Positions 17,523-26,990 of a stretch of DNA of 64,000 nt are shown here, one piece after another. Each line of letters begins with the position of its first letter. Within the stretch, counting starts at the first letter, position 1. The DNA is from Methylorubrum sp. B1-46 (GTDB taxonomy: Bacteria > Pseudomonadota > Alphaproteobacteria > Rhizobiales > Beijerinckiaceae). The DNA lies in NCBI RefSeq assembly GCF_021117295.1, contig NZ_CP088247.1:2433001-2497000 (forward strand). The letters run 5' to 3'. The notes beneath the pieces are model-generated. The model worked only from the letters and a program-made list of their open reading frames with translations. It was not told where the DNA came from and did no database searches. Position numbers and translations under genes: made by a program.

Positions 17523-17746
17523 CGTCGATCCGTCCCGGCGTCTTAAACCATTTAAGTGCCGACGCCCTCGAACGATCCGAATCCTGGGCCAGGGCGTGAC
17601 CGGGGTCGACGGTGCCATTCTCGCGGAATGGCGGTATCGCGCCTATATCGTCGCAATCGCGCCGTCGCGCAATGCGTGGCATGCGTATCTGGCTCAACGA
17701 TTCCTTGAACCTTATCCAACGGACGCCCGCGAAAGGCGTGTCAGCG

Positions 17747-18223
17747 ATGATCGACGACATCTACAACCGCCGCATCCTGGAACTGGCCGCCGACATTCCC
17801 CGTCTCGGCCGGCTTGAGGCGCCGGACGCCACCGCCACCGCCCATTCCAAGCTGTGCGGCTCGACCGTCACCGTCGATCTGACGCTCGACGCGGACGGCG
17901 TCACGGTCTCCGACTTCGCCCATGACGTGAAAGCCTGTGCGCTAGGCCAGGCCTCTTCCTCGCTGATGGCCCGCCACGTCGTCGGCGCCACCGCCGACGA
18001 GCTGCGCGCCGTCCGCGCCCGGATGCGGGACATGCTGAAGGAGAACGGTCCGGCGCCGGACGGAAAGTGGGCCGACCTCGCCGTGCTGGAGCCGGTGCGC
18101 GATTTCCGCGCCCGCCATGCCTCGACGCTCCTGACCTTCGACGCCGTGGTGGACGCCCTCGATCAGGCCGCCGCGCGGAAGAAGTCCGGTGAGAACGGCT
18201 CCGGCGCAACCGAGGCGGCCTAG
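17747..18223 (+). CDS. IscU/NifU-like iron-sulfur cluster scaffold protein
   Basis: A 158-aa protein of the IscU-like fold: MIDDIYNRRILELAADIPRLG, then HSKLCGSTVTVDLTLDADGV and VKACALGQASSSLMA. Two of the three usual scaffold cysteines are seen (LCGS and ACALGQA) with an Asp at the place of conserved IscU residues. This is the short alphaproteobacterial form annotated as iron-sulfur cluster assembly scaffold. It is divergent from folE. The C-terminal 25 residues are low-complexity. Two palindromic elements follow directly. Confidence 0.85.
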   Translation: MIDDIYNRRILELAADIPRLGRLEAPDATATAHSKLCGSTVTVDLTLDADGVTVSDFAHDVKACALGQASSSLMARHVVGATADELRAVRARMRDMLKENGPAPDGKWADLAVLEPVRDFRARHASTLLTFDAVVDALDQAAARKKSGENGSGATEAA

Positions 18224-18224
18224 A

Positions 18225-18270
18225 GCATCACCCCGAAAGGTGGTCGCCGGCTTTCGGAAAAAGATGATGC
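18225..18270. repeat. REP-like palindromic element
   Basis: Interrupted palindrome with ends GCATCA / TGATGC and an inner pair CCGAAAG / CTTTCGG. It resembles the short CCGGAAAAGTGG-type repeats common in Hyphomicrobiales (recall, not checked). It begins two bases after the stop of the Fe-S scaffold gene and ends inside the open frame of yidD. Confidence 0.7.
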
Positions 18271-18284
18271 AAAACAAGAATCTC

Positions 18285-18321
18285 GAGCATCGTCCTGGAT
18301 CCGATATCCAGGACGATGCTC
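18285..18321. repeat. Perfect 16-bp inverted repeat
   Basis: GAGCATCGTCCTGGAT (18285-18300), loop CCGAT, then the exact reverse complement (18306-18321). It lies 14 bp after the REP-like element and just before the likely yidD start. No T-run follows; it looks like a second repeat unit rather than a terminator. Confidence 0.75.
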
Positions 18322-18329
18322 AAGCCGCC

Positions 18330-18650
18330 ATGGTTCGCCGGGCGGCACATTGGGCCATTCGTGGCTATCAGCTCACCCTCTCCGGGCTGATCGGGCGCCA
18401 GTGCCGGCACTGGCCGTCGTGCTCGAGCTACGCCGACGAGGCGATCCAGCGGCACGGCCTCTGGGCCGGCGGCTGGATCGGTGTCGCCCGCATCTGCCGT
18501 TGCGGCCCGTTCGGCACCCATGGCATCGACCTCGTGCCCGAGCGTCTGCCGGCAGGCGCCACCTGGCACCGGCCCTGGTCCTACGGCCGCTGGCGCGGCG
18601 TCGAGGCGCCGCCGCCGCTGGTCTGCGAGGCGGTGGAGGAGGGGAAGTAG
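18330..18650 (+). CDS. yidD: Membrane protein insertion efficiency factor YidD
   Basis: A 106-aa YidD (haemolysin-like) protein that assists YidC-dependent membrane insertion at the inner membrane. The family signature is present: YQLTLSGLIGRQCRHWPSCSSYADEAI, then HGLWAGGW and ICRCGPFGTHGIDLVP, with its cysteines. The ATG at 18330 places the start where E. coli YidD begins relative to the motif. The frame is also open to an ATG at 18264 with a purine-rich CGGAAAAAG before it, but that upstream part lies within two palindromic repeats. The start is therefore uncertain. The gene is away from the usual rnpA/yidC cluster. Confidence 0.85.
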   Translation: MVRRAAHWAIRGYQLTLSGLIGRQCRHWPSCSSYADEAIQRHGLWAGGWIGVARICRCGPFGTHGIDLVPERLPAGATWHRPWSYGRWRGVEAPPPLVCEAVEEGK

Positions 18651-18696
18651 CCAGCCCCTCCCCCTCTGCGGGGGAGGGCAGGGACCTGCGCGCATG

Positions 18697-18724
18697 AAAA
18701 AGCCCCGGCTTTTCGGCCGGGGCT
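18697..18724 (-). terminator. Intrinsic terminator of the BI-1 gene
   Basis: Perfect 9-bp stem AGCCCCGGC (18701-18709) and GCCGGGGCT (18716-18724) with a 6-nt loop. AAAA at 18697-18700 reads as a T-run on the minus strand. It lies 28 bp after the stop of the Bax-inhibitor family gene. Confidence 0.85.
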
Positions 18725-18752
18725 CTCTCGTTTCAGAGTCTTGCACCGTCGC

Positions 18753-19529
18753 TTAGCGGCGGTCGCCCAGCAGCTGCATCAGGAACTGGAACATGTTGAT
18801 GAAGTCCAGGTACAGCGTCAGCGCGCCGTTGACAGACATCTTGGCCGCGCCCTCGGCGTCGAAGCCACTGTAGAGGTACATCTCCTTGAGCTTCTGCGTG
18901 TCGTAGGCGGTCAGGCCGGCGAAGATGAGCACGCCGAGCACCGAGATCGCGAACTGAAGCGCGGAAGAGGCCAGGAAGATGTTCACCAGCGAGGCGATGA
19001 TGATGCCGATCAGGCCCATGATCAGGAACGAGCCCATGCCCGACAGGCTACGCTTCGTCGTGTAGCCGTAGAGGCTCAGGCCACCGAAGGTCGCCGCCGT
19101 GATGAAGAACACCCGCACCACACTGGCGCCCGTGAACGCGAGCAGCAGGGTGGACAGCGAGGCGCCCATCACCGCAGCGAAGGCCCAGAACGCCGTCCGT
19201 GCCGAAGCCGCCGACATCCGGTCCATCCGGAAGGTGAACACGAAGATGAAGGCGAGCGGCGCCAGCATCAGGACGTACTTGAACCAAGAGCCGTAGATGA
19301 ACACGCCCAACTGGTTGAGCGGGATGCCCTTGTAGTTGGCGACGATCGTCCCGGTCTGGACGGCCATGTTGAGGGCCAGCGCCACGAGACCCGAAATCCC
19401 GAGGCCGACGACCATGTTGTTGTAGACGCCCAGCATGAAGCTGCGCAGGCCCTGGTCGACTTCGACCTGAGAGCCGGCGTACCCCTGCGGCTGGGCGCCG
19501 TAGCGGAACGGGCTGTTGTCGAATGCCAT
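18753..19529 (-). CDS. Bax inhibitor-1/YccA family membrane protein
   Basis: A 258-aa inner-membrane protein with seven hydrophobic segments, of the BI-1 (TMBIM/YccA-YbhL) family. Family features are VDQGLRSFMLGVYNNMV at the N-terminal side, the cluster ITAATFGGLSLYGYTTKRSL, and the C-terminal YDTQKLKEMY and LTLYLDFINMFQFLMQLLG. Proteins of this type are pH-sensitive calcium leak channels in some bacteria, and E. coli YccA modulates FtsH. It is a single-gene unit with its own terminator. Confidence 0.93.
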   Translation of the reverse strand: MAFDNSPFRYGAQPQGYAGSQVEVDQGLRSFMLGVYNNMVVGLGISGLVALALNMAVQTGTIVANYKGIPLNQLGVFIYGSWFKYVLMLAPLAFIFVFTFRMDRMSAASARTAFWAFAAVMGASLSTLLLAFTGASVVRVFFITAATFGGLSLYGYTTKRSLSGMGSFLIMGLIGIIIASLVNIFLASSALQFAISVLGVLIFAGLTAYDTQKLKEMYLYSGFDAEGAAKMSVNGALTLYLDFINMFQFLMQLLGDRR

Positions 19530-19745
19530 GAAAGTTTCCCTTGGAAGCTCTCGGCGTGGAGTTTGTCGAGGTCCACACGCAACCCCTGGCGCGTCGAGCG
19601 CGCCTCGTGGCCGAATATGTTCGCTGGAACAGTCACAAACAAGTGGGGCTCAGCCGAATGGCCGCGTTTTCAAGCCTTACAGCGGCGTGAGATTTTTATG
19701 ATTCTTTGTGGATTAAACCTGCTCTTCGAACGTGATTAAGCATCT

Positions 19746-22328
19746 TCAAAACTGCCGCAGGTAAGGTGCCGGCTTCTGCCCGAGGATGCGCCATGTCCCC
19801 GCGAGCCCGGCCCCGATCGCGAAGATAACGGCGAACGCGGCCACCGCCAGCGCCCCGGCGGGATCGGGTGCGAAATCGAGGCGCATGACGCGGGAGACGA
19901 TGACCCAGCCCGCGGCCGAACCGGCCAGGATGCCGAAGAAGGCGGTGGCGAGCCCCAATGCGCCGTATTCGAGGGCGTAGGCCGAGAGCAGGCGCATCCG
20001 CGTGGCGCCGAGAACCTTCAGCACCACCGCGTCGTAGAGACGAGCGCGGTGGCCGGCGGCGAGCGCGCCGGCGAGCACCAGAAGGCTCGCCAGCACGGCG
20101 ACGACGCTGGCGCCGCGGATCGCGAGCACCAGCTTGTGGACGAGGTCGTTGACCGCCTCCAGCGCGTCCTTCACCCGCACGCTCGTCACCGAGGGGAAGG
20201 CTTTTGCCGCGTCGCGCACCACCTCCGCCTCCAGCTTCGGGTCGGGCCCGTCGGGCAGGGTCAGGGTGGCGAGATCGGCGTGCGGCGCACCCCGGAAGGT
20301 GCCGGGCGAGAACACCATCACGAAGTTGATGCCGAGCGAGCGCCACTCGATCTTGCGCAGGTTGGCGATCCGAGCGGTGATCGAACGGCCGAGCACGTTC
20401 ACCGTGATCGTGCTGCCGACCTTGAGCCCCAGTGAGCGCGCCAGCTCGACATCGAAGGAGACGAGCGGCTTGCGACCCTCTTCCTCGTTCCACCACGTGC
20501 CTTCGATGATCGACGAGCCGTCGGGCGGCGTCTCGGCGTAGGTGATGCCCCGGTCGCCATCGAGCACCCAGGCGGCGTCCTCCGGCGGCTTGATCTGGCC
20601 GGCCGGCACGCCGTTCAGCGCGGTGATGCGGCCGCGCATCATCGGCACCCGCTCGATCTTGGCATTCGGCGCATGCGCCCCGAGAAAAGCCGAGAAGGCC
20701 TCCGCGTCGCGCGAGGGCACGTCGAGGAAGAACAGGCTCGGGGCGCGGCCCGGCAGCGAGCTTTCGAGCGCGCGGGTGATGTTGCTGTCGATGGCGCTGA
20801 GCGTCACCAGGAGCGTCGTGCCGAGGCCGAGCGAGAGCACCACCGCCGGGGTCAGGGCGCCGGGGCGGTGGAGGTTGGCCAGCGCCATGCGCGGCACCAT
20901 GCCCTTCGGCCGGGGCAGGCGGGCGGCCAGCGCCATCAGCCCCGTGGCGACGAGACGCAAAGCCCCGAAGGCGAGTGCCGCCGCCGCCATGAAGATCAGC
21001 GCGACCTTGCGGTCGAAGGCCGTGAACAGGGCCAGACCCGCAAGCGCGAGCAGGGCGGCGCCGAGCACCGCGAGATAGCGCCAGCGCGGCCGGCGCGCGG
21101 ACGGATCGACGGCGTCGCGAAACAGCCCGGCGACGGAGATGTCATGAGCGCGGCCGAGCGGGAGGATCGCGAAGGCCAGCGCGGTCAGGAGGCCGTAGGC
21201 GCCCGCGAGCGCGAGGCGGGCCGGGGCGATCTCGGGGTTGAGCGGCAGCGGAAGCTGGTCACGCAGGGCCAGATCGAGTGCGAACGGCAGGGCCGCGCCG
21301 ATGGCGAGACCCAGCAGGGTGCTGACGGCGGCGATCAGCATCACCTGGATCAGGTAGAGTCCGACCACCTGCGAGCCCGGCGCGCCAACACTCTTGAGGG
21401 TGGCGATGGAGGCCTGCTTGCCATCGACGAAGGCACGCACGGCATTGGCGACCCCGACCCCGCCGACGATGAGGGCGGTGAGACCGACGAGGGTCAGGAA
21501 CTGCGTGAAGCGCTCGATGCCCTTGGCGAAGCGCGGGTCGGCGTTGTCGCGCGCGCGCATCTCGAAGCCCGCCTCCGGCAGGGCCTTCTGCACCGCCGCG
21601 TTGACGGCGGTCAGCCGCGCATCGTCGGCCTTCGGCAGTTGCAGGCGGTAGGTGAAGCGGTTGAGGCTGCCGGGCTGGACCAGACCGGTGGCGCGGAGCG
21701 CCGCGAGCGAGACGAGCAGGCGCGGCCCGAAGCCGATGCCGGAGCCGATCCGGTCGGGCTCTGAGACGAGGGCGGCGCGGATCTGGATCGGAAAGCCGCC
21801 GAGCGTCACCCGCTCGCCGACCTTGAGCCCGAGGCGCGTCAGCAGCGCCGGGTCTGCCACCGCGCCGTAGAGGCCGTCCCGCTCGGTCATGAGCGCCTGC
21901 ACCGGCGCCGGTGGATCGGTCTCGACCGCGCCGACCGCCGGATAGCTCGGATCGACCGCCTTCAGCTCGACCAGGGCCGCGCTGCCGTCACCGGCCACCG
22001 CCATGGCCCGCAGGCTCGCCACCTCCGAGACGGGCGCCTGACCGTCGAGGACGGCGCGCTCGGCCGGCGTCGCCTCCCGGTTGATCAGGCTGTAGGTGAT
22101 GTCGCCGCCCAGAATCCGACGCCCCTCGCGCCCGAGCCCGCCGGACAGCGAGGCGGCGATCGAGGTCACGCCGCTGATCGCGGCCACACCCAGCGCGATG
22201 CAGGCGATGAACACGCGGAAGCCGGCAAGCCCCCCGCGCAGCTCGCGCAGCGCCAGCCGCAGGGTCAGCGGCAGCCGGGAGGGCGGGGCCGGCTTCGGTA
22301 AATCCGGCTGGGTCAGCGTGCCGTGCAT
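19746..22328 (-). CDS. Large FtsX-type ABC transporter permease (YbbP-like)
   Basis: An 860-aa inner-membrane permease with two FtsX/MacB-type halves. There is one N-terminal helix (GFRVFIACIALGVAAISG) followed by a periplasmic domain, then a three-helix FtsX block (about 255-380). A further helix pair (around 400-450) leads to a second periplasmic domain, and a final three-helix FtsX block lies in the last 120 residues (VVAVLASLLVLAGALAAG ...). This is the YbbP arrangement, whose partner ATPase is YbbA in E. coli. No ATP-binding subunit, lipase or esterase gene is adjacent, so the ATPase must come from elsewhere. The gene follows the histidine kinase after 135 bp. Confidence 0.88.
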   Translation of the reverse strand: MHGTLTQPDLPKPAPPSRLPLTLRLALRELRGGLAGFRVFIACIALGVAAISGVTSIAASLSGGLGREGRRILGGDITYSLINREATPAERAVLDGQAPVSEVASLRAMAVAGDGSAALVELKAVDPSYPAVGAVETDPPAPVQALMTERDGLYGAVADPALLTRLGLKVGERVTLGGFPIQIRAALVSEPDRIGSGIGFGPRLLVSLAALRATGLVQPGSLNRFTYRLQLPKADDARLTAVNAAVQKALPEAGFEMRARDNADPRFAKGIERFTQFLTLVGLTALIVGGVGVANAVRAFVDGKQASIATLKSVGAPGSQVVGLYLIQVMLIAAVSTLLGLAIGAALPFALDLALRDQLPLPLNPEIAPARLALAGAYGLLTALAFAILPLGRAHDISVAGLFRDAVDPSARRPRWRYLAVLGAALLALAGLALFTAFDRKVALIFMAAAALAFGALRLVATGLMALAARLPRPKGMVPRMALANLHRPGALTPAVVLSLGLGTTLLVTLSAIDSNITRALESSLPGRAPSLFFLDVPSRDAEAFSAFLGAHAPNAKIERVPMMRGRITALNGVPAGQIKPPEDAAWVLDGDRGITYAETPPDGSSIIEGTWWNEEEGRKPLVSFDVELARSLGLKVGSTITVNVLGRSITARIANLRKIEWRSLGINFVMVFSPGTFRGAPHADLATLTLPDGPDPKLEAEVVRDAAKAFPSVTSVRVKDALEAVNDLVHKLVLAIRGASVVAVLASLLVLAGALAAGHRARLYDAVVLKVLGATRMRLLSAYALEYGALGLATAFFGILAGSAAGWVIVSRVMRLDFAPDPAGALAVAAFAVIFAIGAGLAGTWRILGQKPAPYLRQF

Positions 22329-22417
22329 CGGGACTCGAGCATTTCGTCGCCGGTCGGGCCGGCCGGGCCAATCTGGTCATTGGCGCGGCCGGCGCAACTG
22401 CCCGCACCGCCGCATCG

Positions 22418-22446
22418 GGATGACGTGGGTGGGATGACGTGGGCGG
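22418..22446. repeat. Two-copy 14-bp tandem repeat
   Basis: GGGATGACGTGGGT followed directly by GGGATGACGTGGGC in the gap between the histidine kinase and the FtsX-type permease gene. It is a short direct repeat of unknown meaning and could reflect slippage or a binding site. Confidence 0.5.
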
Positions 22447-22463
22447 GACGGCACGGGGCAGGG

Positions 22464-23879
22464 TCACGGCACGCTCACGGGAAGATCGATCGTCACCTGG
22501 GTGCCGCCGCCTTCCTCACTCGCGATCCTGATCTGCCCGCGCAGGGTCGAGACCACGAGATTGTAGACGATGTGCAGGCCGAGCCCGGTGCTGCCCTTGT
22601 CGCGACCGGTCGTGAAGAACGGATCGAAGATGCGCTGCAGGTTCTCCCTCGGGATCCCGCGCCCGTCATCCCGCACCACCATCCTGATCTGTGTCTCGCC
22701 CAGCCGGGTCACGTCGATCGTGAGCGTGCCGGGGCGGTCCGCGTCGAAGGCGTGGACGCTGGCGTTGAGCGCGAGGTTGCTGACGATCTGCGCCAGCGCA
22801 CCAGGATAGGAATCGAGCACGATGCCGTCGGGACAGGCGAGCCGGACCGCGTGGCCCTTGCGCCGCAGGACCGGATCGAGCGTGCTCATCAGCTCCGCGA
22901 GCCAGGACCGGACCTCGAAGCGGCGCCGGTCCTCCGTCGCCTGATCGACCGCGACCTGCTTGAAATTGTGCACCAGATCGGCGGCCCGCGTCAGGTTGGC
23001 GAAGACCAGGGCCGCGCCTTCGCCGAGCCGCTCGACGCTCTGCGTCAGGTCCGAGCGGCGGATCTGGCCGGAGGCGATGGTCCGGCGCAGCCGGGCGAGG
23101 TCGTGGTCGAAGGCGGTCGAAGTCGTCAGCGCGAGGCCGATCGGTGTGTTGATCTCGTGCGCCACACCCGCCACGAGCTGACTCAGCGCGGCGAGTTTCT
23201 CGGCCTGGACCAGATGGGCCTGGGCGGCCCGCAATTCGGAGAGCCGCGCCTCCGAGCGTTCCGTCTCGACCTGCAATTCCTGCGTCGTCCGGAACTGGCG
23301 CCGGGCGCGGAACTCGCGCGCCGCGACCCCGTAGAACGAGAGCGAGTAGGCGGCGCCGAGCTCGGCATTGTTCACCAGCGCCAGACCGGGATTGTCGTGC
23401 GCCGCGATCGTCTCGAACAGGGCAAAGCAGGCCCAGGTCAGGACGGCGAAGACCGAAAACGAGGGCACCCGCAGCGGCAGCAGCGTCGAGACGAACAGGA
23501 TCACCACGATCAGGCCCGCCGCGCCGTGGTCGAAGCTCGGTCGCAGGAAGACGTAGATCACGCTGAGCACGCAGCCCGGCACCACGCAGTAGACGAGGTA
23601 GATCTGTTCCGCGAAGGGCCGGGCGCCCGGCCGGGTCAGCAGCAGGGTCGCGGGCAGCAGGACCAGAACGGCCACGGCGAGCCGGAGCGCGGTGGCGACC
23701 GCCCAGGCGTCCGGGCTGAGGATCCAGTCCATGGCCGAGAACGAGCAGTAGACGAAGGCGCCGAGCACCATCGCGGCCTGCGTGCGGCCGAGGTCATGCA
23801 GCGTGAAGCTGCGGACGAACGACCGTTCCTCGTCCGGGTTGTCGAAGCGAAGGCCGAGCTGAATCAGCAGCTTGTGCAT
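22464..23879 (-). CDS. Membrane-bound sensor histidine kinase
   Basis: A 471-aa kinase. The N-terminal half has about six hydrophobic helices (for example [17 protein letters not shown] and [18 protein letters not shown]) with almost no periplasmic domain. A coiled coil (about 195-230, [26 protein letters not shown]) leads to the phosphoacceptor His241 in [13 protein letters not shown]. The ATPase domain has [41 protein letters not shown]. No response regulator is nearby. Start at the ATG at 23879 (MHKLLIQLG); the frame is open further upstream but into the divergent pdxJ promoter region. Confidence 0.9.
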   Translation of the reverse strand: MHKLLIQLGLRFDNPDEERSFVRSFTLHDLGRTQAAMVLGAFVYCSFSAMDWILSPDAWAVATALRLAVAVLVLLPATLLLTRPGARPFAEQIYLVYCVVPGCVLSVIYVFLRPSFDHGAAGLIVVILFVSTLLPLRVPSFSVFAVLTWACFALFETIAAHDNPGLALVNNAELGAAYSLSFYGVAAREFRARRQFRTTQELQVETERSEARLSELRAAQAHLVQAEKLAALSQLVAGVAHEINTPIGLALTTSTAFDHDLARLRRTIASGQIRRSDLTQSVERLGEGAALVFANLTRAADLVHNFKQVAVDQATEDRRRFEVRSWLAELMSTLDPVLRRKGHAVRLACPDGIVLDSYPGALAQIVSNLALNASVHAFDADRPGTLTIDVTRLGETQIRMVVRDDGRGIPRENLQRIFDPFFTTGRDKGSTGLGLHIVYNLVVSTLRGQIRIASEEGGGTQVTIDLPVSVP

Positions 23880-24030
23880 CGACTCAGAGCTATACGCCGA
23901 CAGCGGGCTCGGGCGACGCGAAACCCTGGTCCGTCCCGTGCCTATCCCCAATCCTTCGACGTGTCCGAGCGTCCCAGGACCCTTCCAAGGTCCGGCGGCA
24001 GCCGCTACACCGTCACCCCATCGGTCCGCC

Positions 24031-24798
24031 ATGCATCGGAAGCCAGCCGTGTCGTCCCTGCGCCTGGGCGTGAACATCGATCACGTCGCCACCGTCCGCA
24101 ACGCCCGCGGCGGGTTCGCGCCCGATCCGGTGCGCGCCGCCCATGAGGCCGTGGCGGCGGGCGCCGACGGGATCACCGCCCATCTGCGCGAGGACCGCCG
24201 GCATATCCGCGACCCCGACATCGCGGCGCTGAGAAAGCTGCCGGTGCCGCTCAACCTCGAAATGGCGGCGACCGACGAGATGGTCGGCATCGCGCTCGCC
24301 ACGCGGCCGCACGCCGCCTGCCTCGTGCCGGAGAAGCGCGAGGAGCGCACCACCGAGGGCGGCCTCGACATCATCGCCGGCCGCGCGCACCTGGCCCCGC
24401 GCATCGCGACCCTGGCGGAGGCCGGCATTCGCGTCTCGCTGTTCGTCGAGCCCGACGAGGCGGTGATGGACGCCGCCCACGCGCTGCGCGCCCCCGTGGT
24501 CGAGCTGCATACCGGCTCCTATTGCGAGGCGGTGATCGAGGGCGACCAGCCCCGAATCGCCCGTGAACTCGACCGGATCGTGCGCGCCAGCGCCCACGGC
24601 GCCGCGCTCGGCCTGGAGATCCATGCTGGCCACGGTCTCACCGTCGAGAGCGTCGGCCCGGTGGCGGCGCTGCCGCAGATCCGCGAGCTGAATATCGGCC
24701 ATGCGCTGATCGCCGAGGCGATCTTCGTCGGCCTGCGGCAAGCGGTCCATGACATGCGCGCGGCGATGGACCGGGCGCGGCGGCAGGCCGAGCCGTGA
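24031..24798 (+). CDS. pdxJ: Pyridoxine 5'-phosphate synthase
   Basis: A 255-aa PdxJ, which condenses 1-deoxyxylulose 5-phosphate with 3-amino-2-oxopropyl phosphate to give pyridoxine 5'-phosphate (vitamin B6). The family motif [15 protein letters not shown] is at the N-terminus, with [48 protein letters not shown] and EIHAGHGLT following in order. The ATG at 24031 is used here; a GTG six codons later is possible. The stop overlaps the GTG start of acpS (GTGA), an arrangement known from many proteobacteria. Confidence 0.96.
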   Translation: MHRKPAVSSLRLGVNIDHVATVRNARGGFAPDPVRAAHEAVAAGADGITAHLREDRRHIRDPDIAALRKLPVPLNLEMAATDEMVGIALATRPHAACLVPEKREERTTEGGLDIIAGRAHLAPRIATLAEAGIRVSLFVEPDEAVMDAAHALRAPVVELHTGSYCEAVIEGDQPRIARELDRIVRASAHGAALGLEIHAGHGLTVESVGPVAALPQIRELNIGHALIAEAIFVGLRQAVHDMRAAMDRARRQAEP

Positions 24799-25205
24799 TC
24801 CTCGGTATCGGCACCGACCTCTGCGACATCCGCCGGATCGCGTCCTCGCTCGAACGCTTCGGCGATCGCTTCACCCACCGCGTCTTCACCGATGGCGAGC
24901 GGGCGAAATGCGACCGGCGCGCCGCCCGCGCGCCCTCCTACGCCCGGCGTTTCGCCGCCAAGGAAGCCTGCGCCAAGGCGCTCGGCACCGGCATGAGCCA
25001 GGGCGTGTTCTGGCGCGACATGGAAGTGGTCAACCTGCCCAGCGGCCAGCCGACCCTGAACCTAACCGGAGGTGCGCGGGAACACCTCGCCCGCATGGTG
25101 CCGCAGGGGTACGAGGCGCGCCTCCATCTCACCCTCACCGACGAGCCGCCCCTGGCGCAAGCCTTCGTGATTATTGAGGCCGTGCCTCTCGCAACATCGT
25201 CATAG
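24795..25205 (+). CDS. acpS: Holo-[acyl-carrier-protein] synthase
   Basis: A 136-aa AcpS, transferring the 4'-phosphopantetheine of CoA to acyl carrier protein. The Mg-binding motif [12 protein letters not shown] and the second motif [16 protein letters not shown] are intact. It starts at a GTG overlapping the pdxJ stop, so it is translationally coupled. It is followed after 165 bp by lepB, rnc and era, a run well known in alphaproteobacteria. Confidence 0.95.
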   Translation: MILGIGTDLCDIRRIASSLERFGDRFTHRVFTDGERAKCDRRAARAPSYARRFAAKEACAKALGTGMSQGVFWRDMEVVNLPSGQPTLNLTGGAREHLARMVPQGYEARLHLTLTDEPPLAQAFVIIEAVPLATSS

Positions 25206-25370
25206 ATCGCGGTATCGGCCCCGGCATCGGCTTTTGCGGTTTCCTACGCCTCCATCCTCCGCGTTGCGGGGCGGCGCGGCTTAGTCTAGACCCGCCGCCC
25301 AGCACGACAGTCCACCGGCCCATGGGCAGCGGCTGCCGAACGACACGGCGGGGCCGGAGGCACACCACTC

Positions 25371-26177
25371 ATGGATACAGGACAAGCGCGCGTGGACCGC
25401 GAGGGCAAGACGGAGATCCGGACGGCCGAGCCCGGAACCTGGGCCAGCATCCGGGAAACCGTGAAGGTCGGCGTTCAGGCGCTGCTGATCGCGCTCGTGG
25501 TGCGGACGCTGCTGTTCCAGCCGTTCAACATCCCCTCGGGCTCACTGATCCCGACGCTCTTGATCGGCGATTACCTGTTCGTCTCGAAATACACCTACGG
25601 CTACTCGAAATACTCGCTGCCGCTGTCCGAGTACCTGCCGTTCCAGGCGCATGGCCGGGTCTGGGCGGCCGAGCCGAAGCGCGGCGACATCGCCGTGTTC
25701 AAGCTGCCGAAGGACAACGCGACCGACTACATCAAGCGGGTGATCGGCCTGCCGGGCGACAAGATCCAGGTGGTCGACGGCGTGCTCAACATCAACGGCA
25801 AGCCGGTCAAGCGCGAGCGCATCGCCGATTACGAGACGCTCGACGCCTTCGACCAGGTGGTGAAGGTGCCGCAATACATGGAGACGCTGCCGGGCGGCGT
25901 GACGCACCGGGTGATCGAGCGCGACGGCGACCGCGGATTCTGGGACAACACCGTGGTCTACACGGTCCCGGCCGGCCACTTCTTCATGATGGGCGACAAC
26001 CGCGACAACTCGACCGATTCGCGCGACCTCGCCAGCGTCGGCTACGTGCCGTTCGAGAACTTCGTCGGCCGGGCCGAGATGATCTTCTTCTCCATCGACG
26101 AGCGCACGCCCGCTTGGCAGCTCTGGCGCTGGCCTTCGGATGTGCGCTGGGGCCGCATCTTCTCGACGATCCACTGA
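25371..26177 (+). CDS. lepB: Signal peptidase I
   Basis: A 268-aa type I signal peptidase anchored by one N-terminal helix (about 30-50), with the catalytic part in the periplasm. The catalytic serine is in IPSGSLIPTLLIGD; Leu replaces the usual Met after the serine. The catalytic lysine is in TDYIKRVIGLPGD, and the substrate-pocket motif MGDNRDNSTDSRD is intact. It cleaves signal peptides of exported proteins. The rnc start follows one base after its stop. Confidence 0.96.
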   Translation: MDTGQARVDREGKTEIRTAEPGTWASIRETVKVGVQALLIALVVRTLLFQPFNIPSGSLIPTLLIGDYLFVSKYTYGYSKYSLPLSEYLPFQAHGRVWAAEPKRGDIAVFKLPKDNATDYIKRVIGLPGDKIQVVDGVLNINGKPVKRERIADYETLDAFDQVVKVPQYMETLPGGVTHRVIERDGDRGFWDNTVVYTVPAGHFFMMGDNRDNSTDSRDLASVGYVPFENFVGRAEMIFFSIDERTPAWQLWRWPSDVRWGRIFSTIH

Positions 26178-26178
26178 T

Positions 26179-26970
26179 GTGACGAACAAGCAGACCCCAA
26201 CGGGCGACGCCGACACTCCGACTCCCTTATCCAGCCGCGCCCGGCGCGCGCACCGTCCTCGGCCGAGCCTCGCTGTGCTCGAAGAGCGCATCGGCCACGT
26301 CTTCGCCGACCCCACCCTGCTGCCGCTCGCGCTCACCCATGTGAGCAAGGCCGGCCAGTCGGGCCGGGTCGGCAGCTACCAGCGCCTCGAATTCCTGGGC
26401 GACCGCGTGCTCGGGCTCGCGGTCGCCGAGACGCTGTACCGGGCGCTGCCCGATGCAGAAGAGGGCGAGCTGTCGCGCCGCCTCGCCGGCCTCGTGCGGC
26501 GCGAGACCTGTGCCGCGGTGGCCGAGGCCTGGGAGGTCGGGCCGCATCTGAACCTCGGCCCCGGCGAGATCCAGACCGGCGGCCGGCGCAACCAGACCAT
26601 CCTGGCCGATGTCTGCGAGGCGATCCTCGGCGCGGTGTTTCTCGATGCCGGCTACGAGGCGACGCGCGCGATCGTGCAGCGCGCCTTCCGCCCCGGTGAG
26701 GAGACCGCAGCACCGCGCGGGCGCGACGCAAAATCGGCCTTGCAGGAATGGGCGATGGCGCGCAGCCTCGCGATCCCCGTCTACGAGGTGGTGGAGCGTT
26801 CCGGCCCCGACCATGCGCCGGTCTTCCGGATCGCGGTGCGGGTCGAGGGCATTGAACCGGGATACGGCGAAGGCGCCTCGAAGCGCGTGGCGGAGCAGGA
26901 AGCGGCCCGCGCCGTCCTCGCCCGCGAGAAAATCGGCGGGACGCAAGGACAGGATGGATCAGGTGGTTAG
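26179..26970 (+). CDS. rnc: Ribonuclease III
   Basis: A 263-aa RNase III that cuts double-stranded RNA, including rRNA precursors. The catalytic signature is YQRLEFLGDRVLGLAV (Arg at a position usually Ser/Ala) and the second metal site ADVCEAILGAVFLDAG. The dsRNA-binding domain is at the C-terminus (AKSALQEWA ... GASKRVAEQEAARAVL). It starts at a GTG one base after lepB; the first 35 residues are a low-complexity extension. era follows closely. Confidence 0.95.
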   Translation: MTNKQTPTGDADTPTPLSSRARRAHRPRPSLAVLEERIGHVFADPTLLPLALTHVSKAGQSGRVGSYQRLEFLGDRVLGLAVAETLYRALPDAEEGELSRRLAGLVRRETCAAVAEAWEVGPHLNLGPGEIQTGGRRNQTILADVCEAILGAVFLDAGYEATRAIVQRAFRPGEETAAPRGRDAKSALQEWAMARSLAIPVYEVVERSGPDHAPVFRIAVRVEGIEPGYGEGASKRVAEQEAARAVLAREKIGGTQGQDGSGG

Positions 26971-26990
26971 GTCGCGAATGGTCGGATCGG

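Noticed and set aside
22323-24146. A 607-codon open frame on the plus strand
   Set aside because: It lies antisense to the membrane histidine kinase, which has all kinase motifs; the plus-strand product is Arg/Gln/Asp-rich and domain-free.
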